Shown here: positions 21,365-31,971 of the stretch, piece after piece
Numbering within the stretch: position 1 is the first letter of the stretch
How the letters are laid out: every line of letters starts with the position of its first letter
Assembly: GCF_006438725.1 (NCBI RefSeq)
Contig: NZ_RCZD01000001.1
Coordinates: forward strand, 186,001-250,000
Source: Ewingella americana
Lineage (GTDB): Bacteria > Pseudomonadota > Gammaproteobacteria > Enterobacterales > Enterobacteriaceae
Direction of reading: 5' to 3'
DNA length: 64,000 bases
Program-made: the position numbers and the translations under genes
Notes under the pieces: model-generated
Told to the model about the DNA's origin: nothing
The model's database searches: none
Seen by the model: only the letters and a program-made list of their open reading frames with translations

Positions 21365-21444
21365 TTTGGTTCCTCAAAATATCTTATCGCTAGAAATAAA
21401 GCCTTATAAAACAACAATATAAAAACACCCCATCAAATGACAGG

Positions 21445-21483
21445 TATGCTACCGCCCTTGGCTTACTGCTACCAAAGTGCTTG
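21445..21483 (-). promoter_or_regulatory. JUMPstart element with ops core (RfaH recruitment)
   Basis: Read on the minus strand this 39-bp stretch follows the JUMPstart consensus: a CTTTGGTAGC block, then AAGCCAAG, ending in the ops core GGCGGTAG with CATA after it. The ops element pauses RNA polymerase and loads RfaH, which suppresses Rho-dependent termination through long polysaccharide operons. It sits in the leader of manC, between that gene and galU, exactly where enterobacterial O-antigen and capsule operons carry it. The positions just after the core differ from the E. coli ops (CAT in place of CGT). Confidence 0.92.
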
Positions 21484-21769
21484 TAAAAAATTTGTTGTGT
21501 AAATTTTGATAAAACTGCATCGGAATATATCTGCTTTCGAAAGTAATGCGACTCTCAAAACCATGAACCATTACAGCTTCAGTCCTTTATTAGTTCTAAT
21601 ATTGACGCTGCTTATACTATCACTCTGTCCATTTTTTTTCTTCCAGATAATTCTCGGAGTTCCCTTTGTGCTTGAAATATGAGCAAGGGGTTTAAAATGG
21701 ACATCTGCTACACCAGAGTGAGATTAAGAGTGAAAATCCCCCCCTAAAAAAACATTTGTATTTCTTTAA
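21484..21769. other. Leader and promoter region of the polysaccharide operon
   Basis: About 290 bp between the galU terminator and the JUMPstart element, with no credible gene. The promoter of the operon must lie here on the minus strand. A TATAAG hexamer at about 21612-21617 is a possible -10, but I find no convincing -35 at the right distance. A long AT-rich untranslated leader upstream of JUMPstart is usual for RfaH-controlled operons. Confidence 0.45.
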
Positions 21770-21804
21770 CCAAAAGAAAAAAGCACCGATTAACAGTGCC
21801 TTTC
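21770..21804 (-). terminator. Intrinsic terminator of galU
   Basis: On the minus strand, AAAGGCAC pairs with GTGCTTTT (one G-U pair) around a 9-nt loop, followed by a run of T. It lies about 50 bp after the galU stop and isolates galU from the polysaccharide operon promoter. Confidence 0.75.
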
Positions 21805-21852
21805 GTAGAATTTAATCTGAATAATTTAGTTAATCATCATTATTGATAACAA

Positions 21853-22740
21853 TTACTGTTTAGCAAACTCTTTCAACCAAGTCTCAAACGCTGCTCCCTG
21901 CGTAGGATGACGAACACCATACTCAACGAACGCCTTCATGTAGCCTAATTTATCGCCACAATCGTGCGAGCGGCCTGTCATCGTGAAGGCTTCGACGGTT
22001 TTCTTCTTCATCAACAATGCAATAGCATCTGTCAGTTGAATTTCGTTACCCGCACCGTAAGGGGTTATCGCCAACAGTGGCCAGATATCTTCGGAGAAGA
22101 CATAGCGCCCTACTACTGCCAGATTTGATGGCGCATCTTTCTGCTCAGGTTTTTCAACGATTGCGGTCATTGGCGTACTTTTGCCCGGCTCACCTTCAAC
22201 ACCATTACAGTCAACTACGCCATATTTAGATACGTCTTCTTCAGGCACTTCTTCAACCATAACCTGGCTGTTGCCAGTTTCTTTGAAGCGGGCCAGCATG
22301 GCAGCGAGATTATCCTTGCCAAGATCGCTGGTGGAATCATCCATCAGGACGTCCGGCAAGATAACAACAAAAGGTGCATTGCCGATCAACGGTTTAGCGC
22401 AGAGTACGGCATGGCCCAGACCTTTGGACTGGCCCTGACGCACGTTCATGATCGTCACGCCTTTCGGGCAGATTGACTGGACTTCTTCCAGCAACTGGCG
22501 CTTAACGCGGGATTCCAGCATGCTTTCAAGTTCGAATGATGTATCGAAGTGGTTTTCAATCGCATTTTTGGAGGAGTGAGTCACCAGGATGATTTCTTTG
22601 ATACCGGCTGCAGCACATTCGTTAACGATGTACTGAATCAATGGCTTATCAACGATAGGCAACATTTCTTTAGGAATCGCTTTCGTCGCAGGCAACATAC
22701 GGGTGCCAAGACCGGCAACAGGGATAACAGCTTTTAACAT
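21853..22740 (-). CDS. galU: UTP-glucose-1-phosphate uridylyltransferase
   Basis: A 295-residue nucleotidyltransferase making UDP-glucose. The active-site signature [19 protein letters not shown] begins at about residue 10, with [14 protein letters not shown] and [12 protein letters not shown] further on. These are GalU forms; the regulatory homologue GalF has an altered GLGMHMLP and a different QLTDAI context, so I call GalU although the position next to JUMPstart is the classical galF slot. It has its own intrinsic terminator and lies divergent from yegH across a 460-bp region. Confidence 0.92.
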   Translation of the reverse strand: MLKAVIPVAGLGTRMLPATKAIPKEMLPIVDKPLIQYIVNECAAAGIKEIILVTHSSKNAIENHFDTSFELESMLESRVKRQLLEEVQSICPKGVTIMNVRQGQSKGLGHAVLCAKPLIGNAPFVVILPDVLMDDSTSDLGKDNLAAMLARFKETGNSQVMVEEVPEEDVSKYGVVDCNGVEGEPGKSTPMTAIVEKPEQKDAPSNLAVVGRYVFSEDIWPLLAITPYGAGNEIQLTDAIALLMKKKTVEAFTMTGRSHDCGDKLGYMKAFVEYGVRHPTQGAAFETWLKEFAKQ

Positions 22741-23199
22741 TGTAAAGGATACTCCTTGAAACCAATAGTTCGAAAATTCAGCCAGTTATAGTATCGAAAA
22801 TGCCAGGTAGCTCACTGTACTGAAGTTGTTTAAACAATTTCTTTTTCAGCGCTAATTACTCTTCTTCCAGTATAGACCTTTAGGCCCATATGGTAGAGCG
22901 AGTAGCGCGTCTAGCCAAGTATCTTTAACCCCACACTGGGTAATACGATACCAGCAAGCACACATAAACGTTAAGCTAAAGACTTAAAATTAAGAATGTT
23001 TCCCGCTTTCGTGGTTTTTATAATCAAAATTTGTTGCTTTCTGAGCCATTTTTAAGAAAGCCGCGTTTCGGGCTATAATCCCTCAGAGACTCTCTACCCT
23101 CAACTGGCTAGGCGGCTGATTTAAATTTGAATTTTCATCCGCTGGCGACCATTATTTACGTGCGACAACTGTCGTACAACTCAAGGTGAAATAGGTAAT
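22741..23199. other. Divergent galU/yegH promoter region
   Basis: Non-coding, 459 bp. On the plus strand a perfect -10 TATAAT lies at 23074-23079 with a poor -35 about 17-18 bp upstream, giving yegH a leader of about 110 bp. A ribosome site AAGGTG and AGG precede the yegH ATG. On the minus strand AAGGAG-like sequence (AGGAGTATCC) lies just before the galU ATG. I found no operator or riboswitch pattern that I can name. Confidence 0.5.
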
Positions 23200-24783
23200 A
23201 TGGAATGGATCGCCGATCCGTCAATTTGGGCCGGGCTGGCTACCCTGGTAATTTTGGAAATTGTTCTGGGTATCGACAATCTGATTTTTATCGCCATTCT
23301 TGCTGAGAAACTTCCGCGTCATCAGCGAGACAAAGCCAGAGTAACCGGCCTGCTTCTCGCCCTGGTTATGCGCTTAGTCCTGCTGGCCTGTATCTCCTGG
23401 CTCTCAACATTGACCCGTCCTCTGGTCACCCTTTTCAGTCAACCTTTCAGCGCCCGCGACATCATCATGTTGATCGGGGGGATTTTCCTGTTGTTCAAAG
23501 CCACCATGGAGCTGAACGAGAGGCTCGAAGGTAAAGATGAAGAACAGCGTAATCAGCACTCCGGCGCTAAGTTCTGGCCGGTTGTGGCGCAAATTGTCGT
23601 TTTGGATGCCGTCTTCTCACTCGACTCGGTGATCACCGCCGTCGGCATGGTTGAACACCTGGCGGTCATGATGGCCGCAGTCTGTATTGCTATCGCGCTG
23701 ATGCTACTGGCCAGCCGCCCATTGACAAGGTTTGTGAATGAGCACCCGACTATTGTCATTCTCTGCCTGAGTTTCCTGCTGATGATTGGGTTCAGTTTGG
23801 TCGCTGAGGGCTTCGGCTACAACATTCCGAAAGGCTATCTCTACGCAGCCATTGGCTTCTCCGTGATTATTGAAGCGCTTAACCAACTGGCACACTTTAA
23901 TCGCCGGCGCTTTCTCTCTTCCCGTCGCTCATTGCGTGAAAGAACAGCAGAAACAGTTCTGCGCGTATTGAGGGGTAAACATGAAGAGGCAGAGATGGAC
24001 CCCCACTCATCTGGCTTGATTGCCGACAGCGAGGGAGAGGCGATTTTTAACCAGCAAGAGCGCAACATGATTGAACGTGTTCTTGGTCTCGCTCAGCGGA
24101 CGGTCAGCAGTATTATGACCTCGCGCCATGACGTTGATAATTTGGAGTTAAATGACCCGCCAGAGGTGCTAGTGCAGCAAATTGCTAATAATCAGCACAC
24201 GCGTATTTTGGTGACGGAAGACAGCTCGACCGATGAACCACTGGGTGTGGTGCATGTCGTTGACCTGCTTAAGCAGCAGTTGCTGCAAAATGAACTCGAC
24301 CTTAAGGCCCTGATTCGCCAGCCGTTAATTTTCCCTGAACAGCTCTCGCTACTCAAAGCACTGGAACAGTTCCGCCAGGCCAAAACTCACTTTGCTTTTG
24401 TTGTCGACGAATTTGGTTCAGTCGAAGGCATTGTGACACTGACAGACGTAATGGAGACCATCGCAGGAAATCTCCCGGAAACCGATGAAACACCCGATGC
24501 GCGTCACGACATTCAACAGTTGGAAGATGGCAGTTGGATAGCCAATGGGTATATGCCTCTGGAGGATTTAGTGATGTATCTGCCATTACCGATAGAGGAA
24601 AAACGTGAATATCATACGCTGGCGGGTCTGCTGATGGAGTACGCACAGAACATCCCTCAGGTCGGTGCCCGGTTACATATTGATAATTATCTGTTTGAAC
24701 CTTTAGAAGTCAGTAGCCATCGCATTTTGAAAGTGAAAATCACACCACTGTCGCCACAGGCAAATGAAAACTATGAGATTTGA
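23200..24783 (+). CDS. yegH: TerC-family membrane protein with CBS and transporter-associated domains
   Basis: A 527-residue inner-membrane protein closely matching E. coli YegH in layout. Residues 1-235 form a TerC domain with about seven membrane segments, starting [13 protein letters not shown] and with the acidic [12 protein letters not shown] and [14 protein letters not shown] motifs. A linker leads to a CBS pair (about 290-420, [12 protein letters not shown] and [15 protein letters not shown]) and a C-terminal CorC/HlyC domain (about 435-525). Relatives take part in metal ion export. Its exact role is not established. A strong bidirectional terminator follows the stop. Confidence 0.95.
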   Translation: MEWIADPSIWAGLATLVILEIVLGIDNLIFIAILAEKLPRHQRDKARVTGLLLALVMRLVLLACISWLSTLTRPLVTLFSQPFSARDIIMLIGGIFLLFKATMELNERLEGKDEEQRNQHSGAKFWPVVAQIVVLDAVFSLDSVITAVGMVEHLAVMMAAVCIAIALMLLASRPLTRFVNEHPTIVILCLSFLLMIGFSLVAEGFGYNIPKGYLYAAIGFSVIIEALNQLAHFNRRRFLSSRRSLRERTAETVLRVLRGKHEEAEMDPHSSGLIADSEGEAIFNQQERNMIERVLGLAQRTVSSIMTSRHDVDNLELNDPPEVLVQQIANNQHTRILVTEDSSTDEPLGVVHVVDLLKQQLLQNELDLKALIRQPLIFPEQLSLLKALEQFRQAKTHFAFVVDEFGSVEGIVTLTDVMETIAGNLPETDETPDARHDIQQLEDGSWIANGYMPLEDLVMYLPLPIEEKREYHTLAGLLMEYAQNIPQVGARLHIDNYLFEPLEVSSHRILKVKITPLSPQANENYEI

Positions 24784-24812
24784 TGCCCTCTCAGCCAGCC
24801 TAAAGCCGTGAT

Positions 24813-24852
24813 AAAAAACGGGGCCTCAGTCACTGACCAGGCCCCGTTTTTT
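24813..24852. terminator. Bidirectional intrinsic terminator between yegH and asmA
   Basis: A near-perfect hairpin: AAAAAACGGGGCCT and AGGCCCCGTTTTTT around a 12-nt loop. The A and T runs on both sides let it work for yegH on the plus strand and asmA on the minus strand, which converge here. Confidence 0.93.
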
Positions 24853-24881
24853 ATGCAGCAAGTAACAGCTCTCGCGAACCG

Positions 24882-26723
24882 CTATCTACTGATCAATGAT
24901 TTGAGATCTTTACCTTCTTTGTTGCCTTTGTTCTTGTCGACCCAATTTTGAATGGCGCTTTTGGCTTCGTTTTGCAACTGGCTTCGCAGCACCTGGTCGA
25001 CTTGCAACTGATAATTTAACTGTGTCCAGGGACCATAGACCCGCAGCGGAATATCGGTGTTTTGCAGACGTGAAATCAAACCGCTATTTCCTGTCCAGCC
25101 ACCTGTCACGCGCACGTTCAAATTCATATCACACTGGCTGTCAGGGAAGTTCACGCTGCCCTCGCCTTTGGCGGCGAGCATTTCGGAGTCAGCCGTGAGG
25201 TTAGAGAGCTGTAACGTCCCCTCGGCCAGTTCCCCCTGCGCCTGCAATGTCTTGACAGCAGTGTAGTGCTCATAACGTTCAAGCCCCTGCACGCTGTTGT
25301 TATTACGTGTTATGGCCTGTTGGACAAGCTGCTGAATATTCATTCCATTCAGACGGGCATTTTCCATCGACAACTGTGCACTGCCACGCCAGTTTTCGCT
25401 GAAATCTGCCGTAGAGACTCCCAACCCCGACACGGCCCCCTCCATCGAGAAACTGCCGGAAAGCACTTGAGGCAAATTGTATGCAATCAACAGCTGGCTA
25501 AGTTCAATATTATGAACCACTGGCTTAAGGCTGATTAACACCGGAGTCTGTGTGGCGTCCAGGGAACCTGGAAGTGAGAAGTCACCAGGTGCCATCTTAC
25601 CGCTGAGCGTTTTCAGGTTGACCTTGCCCAGATGATTTTCAGCCAGCAAGTTGAATTCCTGGATTTTCAAACCACGGTAAGTCAGATCAGCGACTTTAAG
25701 GTCCAGATTGGCATTGAAACTGGTGAGTATGCTGAAATTATTGGTCTCCTTACTAATATCACGAGCAATCACCGGTGCAGAAGTGACAGCCTGAGAAGCC
25801 TGAGTGGACTGATCCGGCGTTTTCGCCTGCCAGCCAGACAGTGCATCGAGATCCAATTTCTCGGCATTCAGGTTGATCTGGTAGTCCGACGTGCCTGAAA
25901 GCGTGGCCGCCGCCGTGCCGCTGAGTTGGTTATCATTGGCGGTTAATGCCAACTGGCTTAATACCAGGCGCTGGCTGTCATTCTGGTAACTGGCCTGCAT
26001 TGTGCCGCCGCCCTGAATGCCGTTGGCCGGGATATCGGCACCATTCAACTGATAGTTGAATTTGCTGACATTGGCGGAAAACTGTTCGGGAAATTTCTGC
26101 ATGTCCAGATCGGCAGCAAGCGAAAATGCGAGGTCGCGTTGATTACGGTTAATCCGGCTGGAAAGTTCCAGCGTCGCCTGATGGTGGGCGTTCTGTTCTA
26201 GCTGCAGGTTTAAATCCCGCACGTTAATCTGGTCGTCAGCACCGCGCTGCCAGATGAGAAGGCTGTCGGCTACGCTGATCTTATCAATATCAAACTTCCA
26301 CCCGGCATCCAGTTCGCTAGGTGGCTGTGCATAAGAAGAAGGAGCGACGGGCGCATCCGGCACATTAGCCTCGCTGTCCGGGGTCAGGCGGATCACGGCG
26401 TTTTTCAGCATCACCTGACGAACCGCCAGTTGGTGCGACAAGAGTGGCCAAAGTTTTACGTCGAGACGCATATTCTCTGCAGTGACTACCGGTGCTTTGG
26501 CCCCTGGTGCGGTCAGGGAAGTCTTCCCAGCAATGATGCTTAGCTGTGGCCAGACGTGCCAACGTAAATCACCATCAATGGTAAGTTGATAACCGCTTTT
26601 TTGTTCAACCCGGTCCGCCATATACTCACGGAAATCATTTGGGTTAATTAAAAATACCAGCGACGTCATACCGGCAATTATTACCACCAGCAGGATCACC
26701 AGCGTTGTCAGTAGTCTTCTCAT
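24882..26723 (-). CDS. asmA: AsmA, envelope-spanning assembly/lipid-transport family protein
   Basis: A 613-residue protein with one N-terminal membrane anchor (RRLLTTLVILLVVIIAGMTS) and a long beta-rich periplasmic body of the AsmA family, including the early FREYMADRVEQKSGYQL and the C-terminal AsmA segment around LSGSFSMEGAVSGLGV. AsmA-like proteins form bridges that move phospholipid between inner and outer membranes and influence LPS and outer-membrane protein assembly. The length fits E. coli AsmA (617). It is followed, in operon orientation, by nothing for 30 bp and then the shared terminator; dcd lies 48 bp upstream. Confidence 0.96.
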   Translation of the reverse strand: MRRLLTTLVILLVVIIAGMTSLVFLINPNDFREYMADRVEQKSGYQLTIDGDLRWHVWPQLSIIAGKTSLTAPGAKAPVVTAENMRLDVKLWPLLSHQLAVRQVMLKNAVIRLTPDSEANVPDAPVAPSSYAQPPSELDAGWKFDIDKISVADSLLIWQRGADDQINVRDLNLQLEQNAHHQATLELSSRINRNQRDLAFSLAADLDMQKFPEQFSANVSKFNYQLNGADIPANGIQGGGTMQASYQNDSQRLVLSQLALTANDNQLSGTAAATLSGTSDYQINLNAEKLDLDALSGWQAKTPDQSTQASQAVTSAPVIARDISKETNNFSILTSFNANLDLKVADLTYRGLKIQEFNLLAENHLGKVNLKTLSGKMAPGDFSLPGSLDATQTPVLISLKPVVHNIELSQLLIAYNLPQVLSGSFSMEGAVSGLGVSTADFSENWRGSAQLSMENARLNGMNIQQLVQQAITRNNNSVQGLERYEHYTAVKTLQAQGELAEGTLQLSNLTADSEMLAAKGEGSVNFPDSQCDMNLNVRVTGGWTGNSGLISRLQNTDIPLRVYGPWTQLNYQLQVDQVLRSQLQNEAKSAIQNWVDKNKGNKEGKDLKSLISR

Positions 26724-26771
26724 GCCTTCCTCTTGTCAATTTACCCGCACAACTTAGGGTAAAGACCTGAA

Positions 26772-27353
26772 TCAGTCTTTGTCGATACGGCTTGCCACCG
26801 CGCTCTGCTGACCACGGTATTTGGCATCCTGTCGGCTGTTATAAGGACGTGAAGCCGGTCCTGACAACGGTTCAAAACTCAGTGCGCCAATCAGCATGCC
26901 AGGGCGCAAAGCCAGCGGTAACTTACCTGAATTATAGAACTCCAGTACGATCCTGCCCTGCCAGCCGGGATCGATACGATGAGCCGTTACGTGGACCATC
27001 AATCCGAGACGGGCCAGAGAAGAGCGACCATCCAGCCATCCCACTAAATCATCGGGAATTGAAACCGTCTCGAACGTGACCGCCAGCGCCAGTTCACCAG
27101 GGTGCAAAAAGAATGCCTCACCTTCCGGCAGGACTATCTCATCGCTCATCACTTTATCAAGAGCGGCACTGACTTCATCTTTAGGGCCGCTGAGATCGAT
27201 AAAACCGGCGTTATGGCCGAGAAACACGCGGAATCCATTACCCAGACGAACATCTACCGTCGCGCCGTTAATCCGTTCAATGGGTGGACGGGGAGATATG
27301 GTTAACTTCCCGCTATCCATCCAGGCTTCTATGTCTCGATCGCACAGTCTCAT
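26772..27353 (-). CDS. dcd: dCTP deaminase
   Basis: A 193-residue enzyme (the E. coli length) deaminating dCTP to dUTP for thymidylate synthesis. The start [17 protein letters not shown], the phosphate-binding [10 protein letters not shown], and [17 protein letters not shown] with the catalytic Glu are all present. It lies between udk and asmA in the conserved enterobacterial order. Confidence 0.97.
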   Translation of the reverse strand: MRLCDRDIEAWMDSGKLTISPRPPIERINGATVDVRLGNGFRVFLGHNAGFIDLSGPKDEVSAALDKVMSDEIVLPEGEAFFLHPGELALAVTFETVSIPDDLVGWLDGRSSLARLGLMVHVTAHRIDPGWQGRIVLEFYNSGKLPLALRPGMLIGALSFEPLSGPASRPYNSRQDAKYRGQQSAVASRIDKD

Positions 27354-27411
27354 CGTGTGTCTCTCCGTTTGCTAACTGCTGAAAAATAGCCGTCGAAAAT
27401 AGGGGCCATTT

Positions 27412-28053
27412 TTAATTGAAGAACTGGCTGATTTTTGCTTTCAGAATATCAATCGCAATGCGATTTTTACCGCCGCGAGGCACAATGATATCTGCATATT
27501 GTTTCGAAGGTTCAATAAATTGCAGGAACATCGGCCGTACTGTTTTCTGATATTGCACCATCACCGAATCCATCGAACGACCGCGTTCATTCACATCACG
27601 CTTCATGCGGCGCAACAGGCAGATATCCAGCGGCGTATCGACGAAAATGGAGAAATTCATCTCCTGACGCAGGCGGGCATCCGTTAACAACAGGATGCCT
27701 TCGAGAATGATCACTTTCTTTGGTTTGAGCGTGACAGTTTCACTAAGGCGAGTGTGTTCGATGAAGCTGTAACCCGGCAATTCAATTGATTGTCCTGCTT
27801 TCAGGCTTTGTAAATGCTGAAGCAACAAGTTGTGGTCCATGGCGCTGGGATGGTCATAGTTCGTTTTTACCCGCTCCTCCATGGTCATATGACTCTGGTC
27901 TTTATAGTAGCAGTCTTCTGGAATCACCCCGATATGCTCATCACCAACCTGATCACGGAGTTCACGATATAAGGTACTGGCAATAAGGCTTTTTCCAGAG
28001 GCAGATGCGCCAGCGATACCTACGATGACACACTGATGGAGCTTGTCAGACAT
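27412..28053 (-). CDS. udk: Uridine kinase
   Basis: A 213-residue kinase phosphorylating uridine and cytidine with ATP or GTP. The P-loop is [12 protein letters not shown] near residue 14, followed by [22 protein letters not shown] and the nucleobase region [13 protein letters not shown]. Length and order (udk upstream of dcd) match the enteric chromosome. Confidence 0.97.
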   Translation of the reverse strand: MSDKLHQCVIVGIAGASASGKSLIASTLYRELRDQVGDEHIGVIPEDCYYKDQSHMTMEERVKTNYDHPSAMDHNLLLQHLQSLKAGQSIELPGYSFIEHTRLSETVTLKPKKVIILEGILLLTDARLRQEMNFSIFVDTPLDICLLRRMKRDVNERGRSMDSVMVQYQKTVRPMFLQFIEPSKQYADIIVPRGGKNRIAIDILKAKISQFFN

Positions 28054-28139
28054 AAAATTAAAGACCTGATTTGGAGGTTTGAGGGGCTAAAGCACGCAGA
28101 CAGTGCTTTGATCGCGCCAATTATAGGTACAACACCTTG

Positions 28140-28178
28140 CCGATGCCAGCGTTAAGGCAGTTCATTCGCTGGCATCGG
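28140..28178. repeat. 12-bp perfect hairpin between mrp and udk
   Basis: Arms CCGATGCCAGCG and CGCTGGCATCGG with a 15-nt loop. A smaller hairpin (AAAGCAC/GTGCTTT) lies at 28089-28109. On the minus strand neither has a long U-run, so partial termination or RNA end protection between mrp and udk is a guess. Confidence 0.6.
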
Positions 28179-28202
28179 ACAATAATTAGCAGACTTTTGA
28201 TG

Positions 28203-29315
28203 TCAAACTGCGCGGAAGGCGATTTCTGTCGGGATGGCGTCGCCTTTCCAATAGAGTTGTGCCGCCATACGGGCAGCTAAGTGACGATACAATAACGTAA
28301 ATTCGCTCTGCGGATTGGACACCACCGTCGGCTCACCGCGATCCAAATCTTCCCGCAGTGAAATGTGCAGCGGCATCTGTGCCAGAAGTTCGCAGCGGTA
28401 TTTCTCCGCCAGTTTTTGCGCGCCGCCGGTGCCGAAAATCGGCTCATGGTGCCCGCACTGGCTGCAAACATGCATGCTCATATTTTCGATAATCCCGAGC
28501 ACCGGGACTTTCACTTTCTCAAACATCACGATGCCCTTCATAGCATCAAGCAACGCGATATCCTGCGGCGTGGTCACGACCACGGCCCCGGTCACCGGAA
28601 TGTTCTGCGACAGCGTCAGTTGAATATCACCGGTACCCGGCGGCAGGTCAATCACCAGATAGTCAAGATCCGGCCATAACGTATCCTGCAACATCTGCAT
28701 CAATGCTTTGCTGGCCATCGGACCGCGCCACACCATGGCGTTTTCATCTGTCACCAGATAACCAATCGAGTTGGTGGCGAGGCCATGCGCCATAATCGGC
28801 GCCATATGCTGGCCGTCCGGCGAGGTTGGGCGTTCATCTTCGGTGCCGAGCATATTGGGCACCGACGGACCATAAATGTCAGCGTCCAGAATGCCGACTT
28901 TACCGCCTTCGGCCGCCAGCGCCAGCGCCACATTCACCGCCGTCGTCGACTTCCCTACCCCGCCTTTGCCGGAACTGACGGCAATAATATTTCGCACGCC
29001 TTTAATGCCCGGCTGATCGTTGGCCCGACGCAGCGTGGCGATATCGTGTTTAAGACGCCACTCAATGGCCTCAGCACCGGTCACCCGCAGGAGTTCAGCA
29101 TGGGTGCTCGCTTTCAGCGCATCAAAACCGCTTTGCCACGCGAATGGCAGAGTCAAATCAAGATGCAGCACGTTGTCCAGCAGCGCGCAGTGATGCAGCG
29201 CTTTCATCGACAACAGATCTTTTTGCAGCGTGAAATGGGTAAAAGTGGCCAGTACGCCGGTCACCAGGGCGCGCAGCCCCTCAGGGGTGTTCTGCTCAGG
29301 GGATTGAGATGTCAT
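28203..29315 (-). CDS. mrp: Mrp/ApbC iron-sulfur carrier ATPase
   Basis: A 370-residue P-loop ATPase that carries Fe-S clusters to target proteins. An N-terminal DUF59-like part precedes the deviant Walker [12 protein letters not shown] at 115-124; a CSQC pair near residue 284 is the cluster-binding CxxC. The start at 29315 follows AAGGAG by 5 nt and gives the E. coli length; a farther ATG at 29348 lacks this support. It is divergent from metG, as in other enterics. Confidence 0.96.
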   Translation of the reverse strand: MTSQSPEQNTPEGLRALVTGVLATFTHFTLQKDLLSMKALHHCALLDNVLHLDLTLPFAWQSGFDALKASTHAELLRVTGAEAIEWRLKHDIATLRRANDQPGIKGVRNIIAVSSGKGGVGKSTTAVNVALALAAEGGKVGILDADIYGPSVPNMLGTEDERPTSPDGQHMAPIMAHGLATNSIGYLVTDENAMVWRGPMASKALMQMLQDTLWPDLDYLVIDLPPGTGDIQLTLSQNIPVTGAVVVTTPQDIALLDAMKGIVMFEKVKVPVLGIIENMSMHVCSQCGHHEPIFGTGGAQKLAEKYRCELLAQMPLHISLREDLDRGEPTVVSNPQSEFTLLYRHLAARMAAQLYWKGDAIPTEIAFRAV

Positions 29316-29366
29316 CCCGGCTCCTTGAAACGTGTGATGAAAAGACAATGATATTTATATGTAGCA

Positions 29367-29492
29367 TATACTCAAAATCATTCGAGTTGCAGCCAGGCAG
29401 CAAAGGAATGAACCCGTTGAGCGGACAAAAGTCAGTGATTCGGGTCAGAGGAAGCAGCTCACACCGCCGCCGCTTGAATAATGAGGAGTATA
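29367..29492. repeat. ERIC element (intergenic repeat, 126 bp)
   Basis: The element begins TATACTCAAAATCATTCGAG and ends GAGTATA, with internal TTGCAG, AGGC-GC, the central AGT-AGTGATTCGGGT and GCTTGAA blocks of the enterobacterial repetitive intergenic consensus, and the standard length of about 127 bp. It is diverged from the E. coli consensus, mainly in the right half, and fills most of the mrp/metG divergent region, so it will be part of one or both leaders. Confidence 0.88.
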
Positions 29493-29569
29493 CCGTTTGT
29501 TTACGTCGCCTACGGCTTTCGGTTAACATCAATGCCCCTGATTTCAACAGCAGAAAGCAAGTTCTTACT

Positions 29570-31603
29570 ATGGCTCAAGTCGCGAAAAAAATTTTGGTAA
29601 CCTGTGCACTTCCGTACGCCAACGGATCTATCCATCTCGGCCACATGCTTGAGCACATCCAGGCTGACGTCTGGGTCCGTTACCAGCGAATGCGCGGCCA
29701 CGAAGTGCATTTCATCTGTGCAGATGATGCTCACGGTACGCCGATCATGCTCAAAGCGCAGCAACTCGGTATTGAACCGGAGCAAATGATTGCCGAGATG
29801 AGCCAGGAACATCAGAAAGATTTCGCCGGCTTTGGCATCAGCTACGACAATTACCACTCAACGCACAGCGACGAAAACCGCGAGCTGTCCTCGTTGATCT
29901 ACGGTCGCCTGAAAGAAAACGGTTTCATCAAGAACCGCATTATTTCCCAGCTGTATGACCCGGAAAAAGGCATGTTTTTGCCGGACCGTTTCGTCAAAGG
30001 CACCTGTCCGAAGTGTAAATCACCGGACCAGTACGGCGATAACTGCGAAGTCTGCGGCGCGACCTACAGCCCGACGGAACTTATCGAGCCGAAATCGGTG
30101 GTGTCTGGCGCAACCCCGGTCATGCGTGATTCCGAGCACTTCTTCTTTGACCTGCCGGAATTCAGCGCCATGTTGCAGGCCTGGACCCGCTCAGGCGCAT
30201 TGCAGGAGCAGGTGGCGAATAAAATGCAGGAGTGGTTTGAGTCTGGCCTGCAACAGTGGGACATCAGCCGCGACTCGCCGTACTTCGGCTTTGAGATCCC
30301 TGATGCACCGGGTAAATATTTCTACGTCTGGCTCGACGCGCCTATCGGCTATATGGGCTCATTCAAAAACCTGTGTGACCGTCGCCCTGATCTCAGCTTC
30401 GATGAGTTCTGGAAAAAAGAGTCCACCACCGAGCTGTATCACTTCATCGGTAAAGACATTGTCTATTTCCACAGTCTGTTCTGGCCAGCCATGCTGGAAG
30501 GCAGCGGTTTCCGCAAGCCAACCAATTTGTTCGTGCACGGTTATGTCACGGTCAACGGCGCGAAGATGTCTAAATCACGCGGCACCTTTATTAAAGCCAG
30601 TACTTACCTAAATCATCTGGATGCCGACTGCCTGCGTTATTACTACGCCGCTAAGCTCTCTTCGCGTATTGATGACATTGACCTGAATCTGGAAGATTTC
30701 GTCCAGCGCGTTAACGCCGACATCGTCAATAAAGTGGTTAACCTGGCGTCACGTAATGCCGGTTTCATCGCGAAACGTTTTGACGGCATGCTGGCTGATA
30801 AACTGGCAGACGAAGTGCTGTATAAAACCTTTACCGATGCCGCAGTCAGCATTGCTGAAGCCTACGCCAGCCGCGAATCAGGCCGTGCTATCCGTGAAAT
30901 CATGGCGCTGGCCGATTTAGCCAACCGTTATGTTGATGAACAGGCACCTTGGGTAGTCGCGAAGCAGGAAGGCCGTGATGCAGATCTGCAAGCCATCTGT
31001 TCTATGGGCATCAATCTGTTCCGCGTGCTGATGACTTACCTGAAACCCGTATTGCCATCGCTGACCGAACGCACCGAAGCCTTCCTTAATACGGAACTGA
31101 CGTGGGATTCAATTGCTCAACCGTTGCTCGCCCATAAAGTGAATACGTTTAAAGCGCTGTTCAGCCGAATTGAACTTGATAAGGTGGCCGCGATGGTTGA
31201 TGCATCAAAAGAAGATATCGCTGCCGCTAACGCGAAAGTGGTCACCGGCCCGCTGGCCGAAGACCCGATTCAAGAAACCATCACGTTCGATGACTTCGCA
31301 AAAGTGGACATGCGCATTGCGTTGATCCAGAGCGCGGATTTCGTGGAAGGTTCTGATAAGTTGCTGCGTTTGCAGTTGGATCTTGGCGGCGAAACCCGTC
31401 AGATATTCTCTGGCATCCGCTCTGCTTACCCGGATCCGAAACTGTTGGAAGGCCGTCTGACCATCATGGTCGCCAACCTTGCCCCGCGAAAAATGCGCTT
31501 TGGTCTCTCCGAAGGCATGGTCATGGCCGCAGGGCCTGGCGGAAAAGAGATCTTCCTACTCAGCCCGGATTCCGGCGCACAGCCGGGTATGCAGGTTAAG
31601 TAA
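29570..31603 (+). CDS. metG: Methionyl-tRNA synthetase
   Basis: A 677-residue class I synthetase, the E. coli length. The HIGH-type site is [11 protein letters not shown], the zinc knuckle is CPKC...CEVC (about residues 146-162), the KMSKS loop is [11 protein letters not shown] (about 333), and the C-terminal tRNA-binding dimerisation domain starts near [13 protein letters not shown] use the ATG at 29570; in-frame codons upstream run through the ERIC repeat and are not coding. An intrinsic terminator follows. Confidence 0.98.
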   Translation: MAQVAKKILVTCALPYANGSIHLGHMLEHIQADVWVRYQRMRGHEVHFICADDAHGTPIMLKAQQLGIEPEQMIAEMSQEHQKDFAGFGISYDNYHSTHSDENRELSSLIYGRLKENGFIKNRIISQLYDPEKGMFLPDRFVKGTCPKCKSPDQYGDNCEVCGATYSPTELIEPKSVVSGATPVMRDSEHFFFDLPEFSAMLQAWTRSGALQEQVANKMQEWFESGLQQWDISRDSPYFGFEIPDAPGKYFYVWLDAPIGYMGSFKNLCDRRPDLSFDEFWKKESTTELYHFIGKDIVYFHSLFWPAMLEGSGFRKPTNLFVHGYVTVNGAKMSKSRGTFIKASTYLNHLDADCLRYYYAAKLSSRIDDIDLNLEDFVQRVNADIVNKVVNLASRNAGFIAKRFDGMLADKLADEVLYKTFTDAAVSIAEAYASRESGRAIREIMALADLANRYVDEQAPWVVAKQEGRDADLQAICSMGINLFRVLMTYLKPVLPSLTERTEAFLNTELTWDSIAQPLLAHKVNTFKALFSRIELDKVAAMVDASKEDIAAANAKVVTGPLAEDPIQETITFDDFAKVDMRIALIQSADFVEGSDKLLRLQLDLGGETRQIFSGIRSAYPDPKLLEGRLTIMVANLAPRKMRFGLSEGMVMAAGPGGKEIFLLSPDSGAQPGMQVK

Positions 31604-31622
31604 AAGACGCTGAATCACGATC

Positions 31623-31651
31623 AAAGCCCGATGAAACCATCGGGCTTTTTT
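31623..31651 (+). terminator. Intrinsic terminator of metG
   Basis: AAAGCCCGATG and CATCGGGCTTT form an 11-bp stem with a 4-nt AAAC loop, followed by further T residues. The A-run on the left also lets it serve the convergent DUF1127 gene on the minus strand. Confidence 0.93.
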
Positions 31652-31683
31652 ATGAAGTTATGCATCACTGATGGCAGATGTTT

Positions 31684-31971
31684 TTATTTCGGCCAGGTTG
31701 GCCAGATAGCCTTCGGAAACTCCTTCTCAATATCATCACGCGCCAGCCCGATATCCTTCAGTTGATCGTTGCTCAGCGATTCTAAAATCTTGCGGCTGAT
31801 ACGACGTTCATTCCAACTGTGCAGTACAGCAATGGTTTGTTTGGCCCATCCTGCTTTTGTATTCTGCATCTGTACTGCATGCTGTGGTACGGCCACATCA
31901 GCACAAAGTACTTGTTCACCAACAACGGTTTTACAGCCCGCAAACTGACGTTCTTCAATGTTATTTTTCAT
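31684..31971 (-). CDS. DUF1127 (YjiS-like) small protein
   Basis: A 95-residue protein whose C-terminal half is a DUF1127 domain: W-x3-R-x2-SRKILESLSNDQLKDIGL then RDDIEKE. Small arginine-rich DUF1127 proteins occur widely in proteobacteria, some linked to phosphate or RNA metabolism; the function of this one is unknown. GGAG lies about 7 nt before the ATG. The N-terminal 40 residues have no recognised features. It is convergent with metG and divergent from the MocR-type gene. Confidence 0.85.
   Translation of the reverse strand: MKNNIEERQFAGCKTVVGEQVLCADVAVPQHAVQMQNTKAGWAKQTIAVLHSWNERRISRKILESLSNDQLKDIGLARDDIEKEFPKAIWPTWPK

Noticed and set aside
21612-21617. TATAAG hexamer as -10 of the polysaccharide operon
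   Set aside because: No convincing -35 hexamer at 16-18 bp; recorded only in the leader description.
28785-29351. A 188-codon open frame opposite the mrp gene
   Set aside because: Antisense to mrp; composition follows its coding strand.
29955-30611. A 218-codon open frame in another frame inside metG
   Set aside because: Overlaps metG fully; arginine- and serine-rich low-complexity translation typical of a shadow frame.
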